DNA from: Sva-25 sp037385685
Lineage (GTDB): Bacteria > Pseudomonadota > Gammaproteobacteria > Chromatiales > Chromatiaceae
NCBI GenBank assembly: GCA_037385685.1
Contig: JARRMW010000002.1
Span: forward strand, 62,001-126,000
Reading direction: 5' to 3'
Length of the DNA stretch: 64,000 bases
Each line of letters starts with the position of its first letter. Positions within the stretch are counted from its first letter, which is position 1. The notes beneath the pieces were generated by a model. That model was not told the origin of the DNA, did not search any database, and saw only the letters and a program-made list of their open reading frames with translations. The translations under genes and the position numbers were made by a program. Positions 63,668 to 64,000 of the stretch are shown here, piece after piece.

Positions 63668-64000
63668 TCAGTGGTGTTCAGAAACCATGTTGATGGTGTA
63701 TTTCGGGATTTCGATCACGAGATCCTCTTCGTCGACCACTGCCTGGCAACTCAGACGGGATTCGGGCTCCAGCCCCCAGGCCTTGTCGAGCATGTCTTCC
63801 TCGACATCATCAGCCTCGTTGAGCGAATCGAAACCTTCGCGCACGATGACATGACAGGTCGTACAGGCACAGGATTTCTCGCAGGCATGCTCGATCTCGA
63901 TGCCATGGGCAAGTGCTGCGTCGCAAATCGTGGTACCCGGCTCGGCCTCGATAACCTTTCCTTCCGGACAAAGCTCTTCATGGGGAAGAAAAATCAACTG
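63668..64000 (-). CDS. fdx: ISC-type 2Fe-2S ferredoxin (first codons outside the window)
   Basis: About 110 codons of the adrenodoxin-like ferredoxin that gives electrons to iron-sulfur cluster assembly. Cluster cysteines are in EHACEKSCACTTCHVIVREG (three of the four, plus one extra) and the fourth in SRLSCQAVVDEEDL. The frame runs open into the right edge as ...QLIFLPHEELCPEG, so the normal start (M-P-Q-) lies just outside. iscX follows. hscA and hscB would be expected to the right. Confidence 0.95.
   Translation of the reverse strand, partial: QLIFLPHEELCPEGKVIEAEPGTTICDAALAHGIEIEHACEKSCACTTCHVIVREGFDSLNEADDVEEDMLDKAWGLEPESRLSCQAVVDEEDLVIEIPKYTINMVSEHH

Overview
The window reads as a gammaproteobacterial chromosome, most likely from an autotrophic, possibly sulfur-oxidising member near the Chromatiales. 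This rests on the gene neighbourhoods smc-zipA-ligA, trpE-trpG-trpD-trpC and fdx-iscX, on a class I phosphoribulokinase (Calvin cycle), and on folE2, queF, parE and dxs of gammaproteobacterial type. No rRNA, tRNA, CRISPR array or prophage was seen. The taxonomic placement is inference from gene content and order.

Left part (1-7200): the end of a minus-strand Mrp-type Na+/H+ antiporter operon (fused mrpA/B, mrpC, start of mrpD), a cardiolipin synthase, a candidate small RNA with anti-Shine-Dalgarno-like loops, a hypothetical protein, and a decayed REP-associated (RAYT/IS200-like) transposase.

Centre of interest (7216-18854): a plus-strand, tightly packed operon whose order matches archaeal Mbx/Mbs complexes (A-B-C-D-E/F-G-H-H'-M-J-K-L-N). 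It has MrpE, F and G, a DUF4040 subunit, a fused MbhE-MnhB, MnhC, one 1041-residue protein holding two antiporter-like pumps, then NuoH-, NuoB-, NuoC- and NuoD-like subunits. The last subunits are a two-cluster ferredoxin fused to a GltD/NfnB-type FAD/NAD(P)H flavoprotein, and a ferritin-like diiron protein. The large subunit lacks the C-terminal NiFe cysteine pair, and the NuoB-like subunit has Cys-Gly where complex I has Cys-Cys. It is therefore neither a hydrogenase nor ordinary complex I. I infer an ion-translocating NAD(P)H-linked oxidoreductase, perhaps acting on sulfane sulfur or disulfides, or running in reverse to make NAD(P)H for CO2 fixation. Two copies of an inverted-terminus repeat lie between genes of this operon.

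19-27 kb: an MHS-type transporter, a lipoprotein alpha/beta hydrolase, an EamA exporter, an ABC-2 efflux system with its membrane fusion protein, and two small exported or membrane proteins. 27-34 kb: phosphoribulokinase behind a strong intrinsic-terminator-like leader hairpin, dxs, a SpoU methyltransferase, an overlapping FAD oxidoreductase/MnmM-like methyltransferase pair, a HIT protein, repeats and sodB.

34-50 kb: kdsD-ligA-zipA-smc, queF, a composite repeat island with a REP element, yadGH-type ABC exporter, ybjQ and the trp genes, then a divergent lipid A acyltransferase. 50-64 kb: a low-molecular-weight phosphatase, GalT-like protein, ACT regulator, bcp, PhoH/PIN ATPase, an AI-2E family protein, LysR regulator, parE, CNP1-like protein, xseB-ispA, an NlpC/P60 lipoprotein, folE2, FAH-family hydrolase, a Kazal-like lipoprotein coupled to iscX, and the ISC ferredoxin cut by the right edge.
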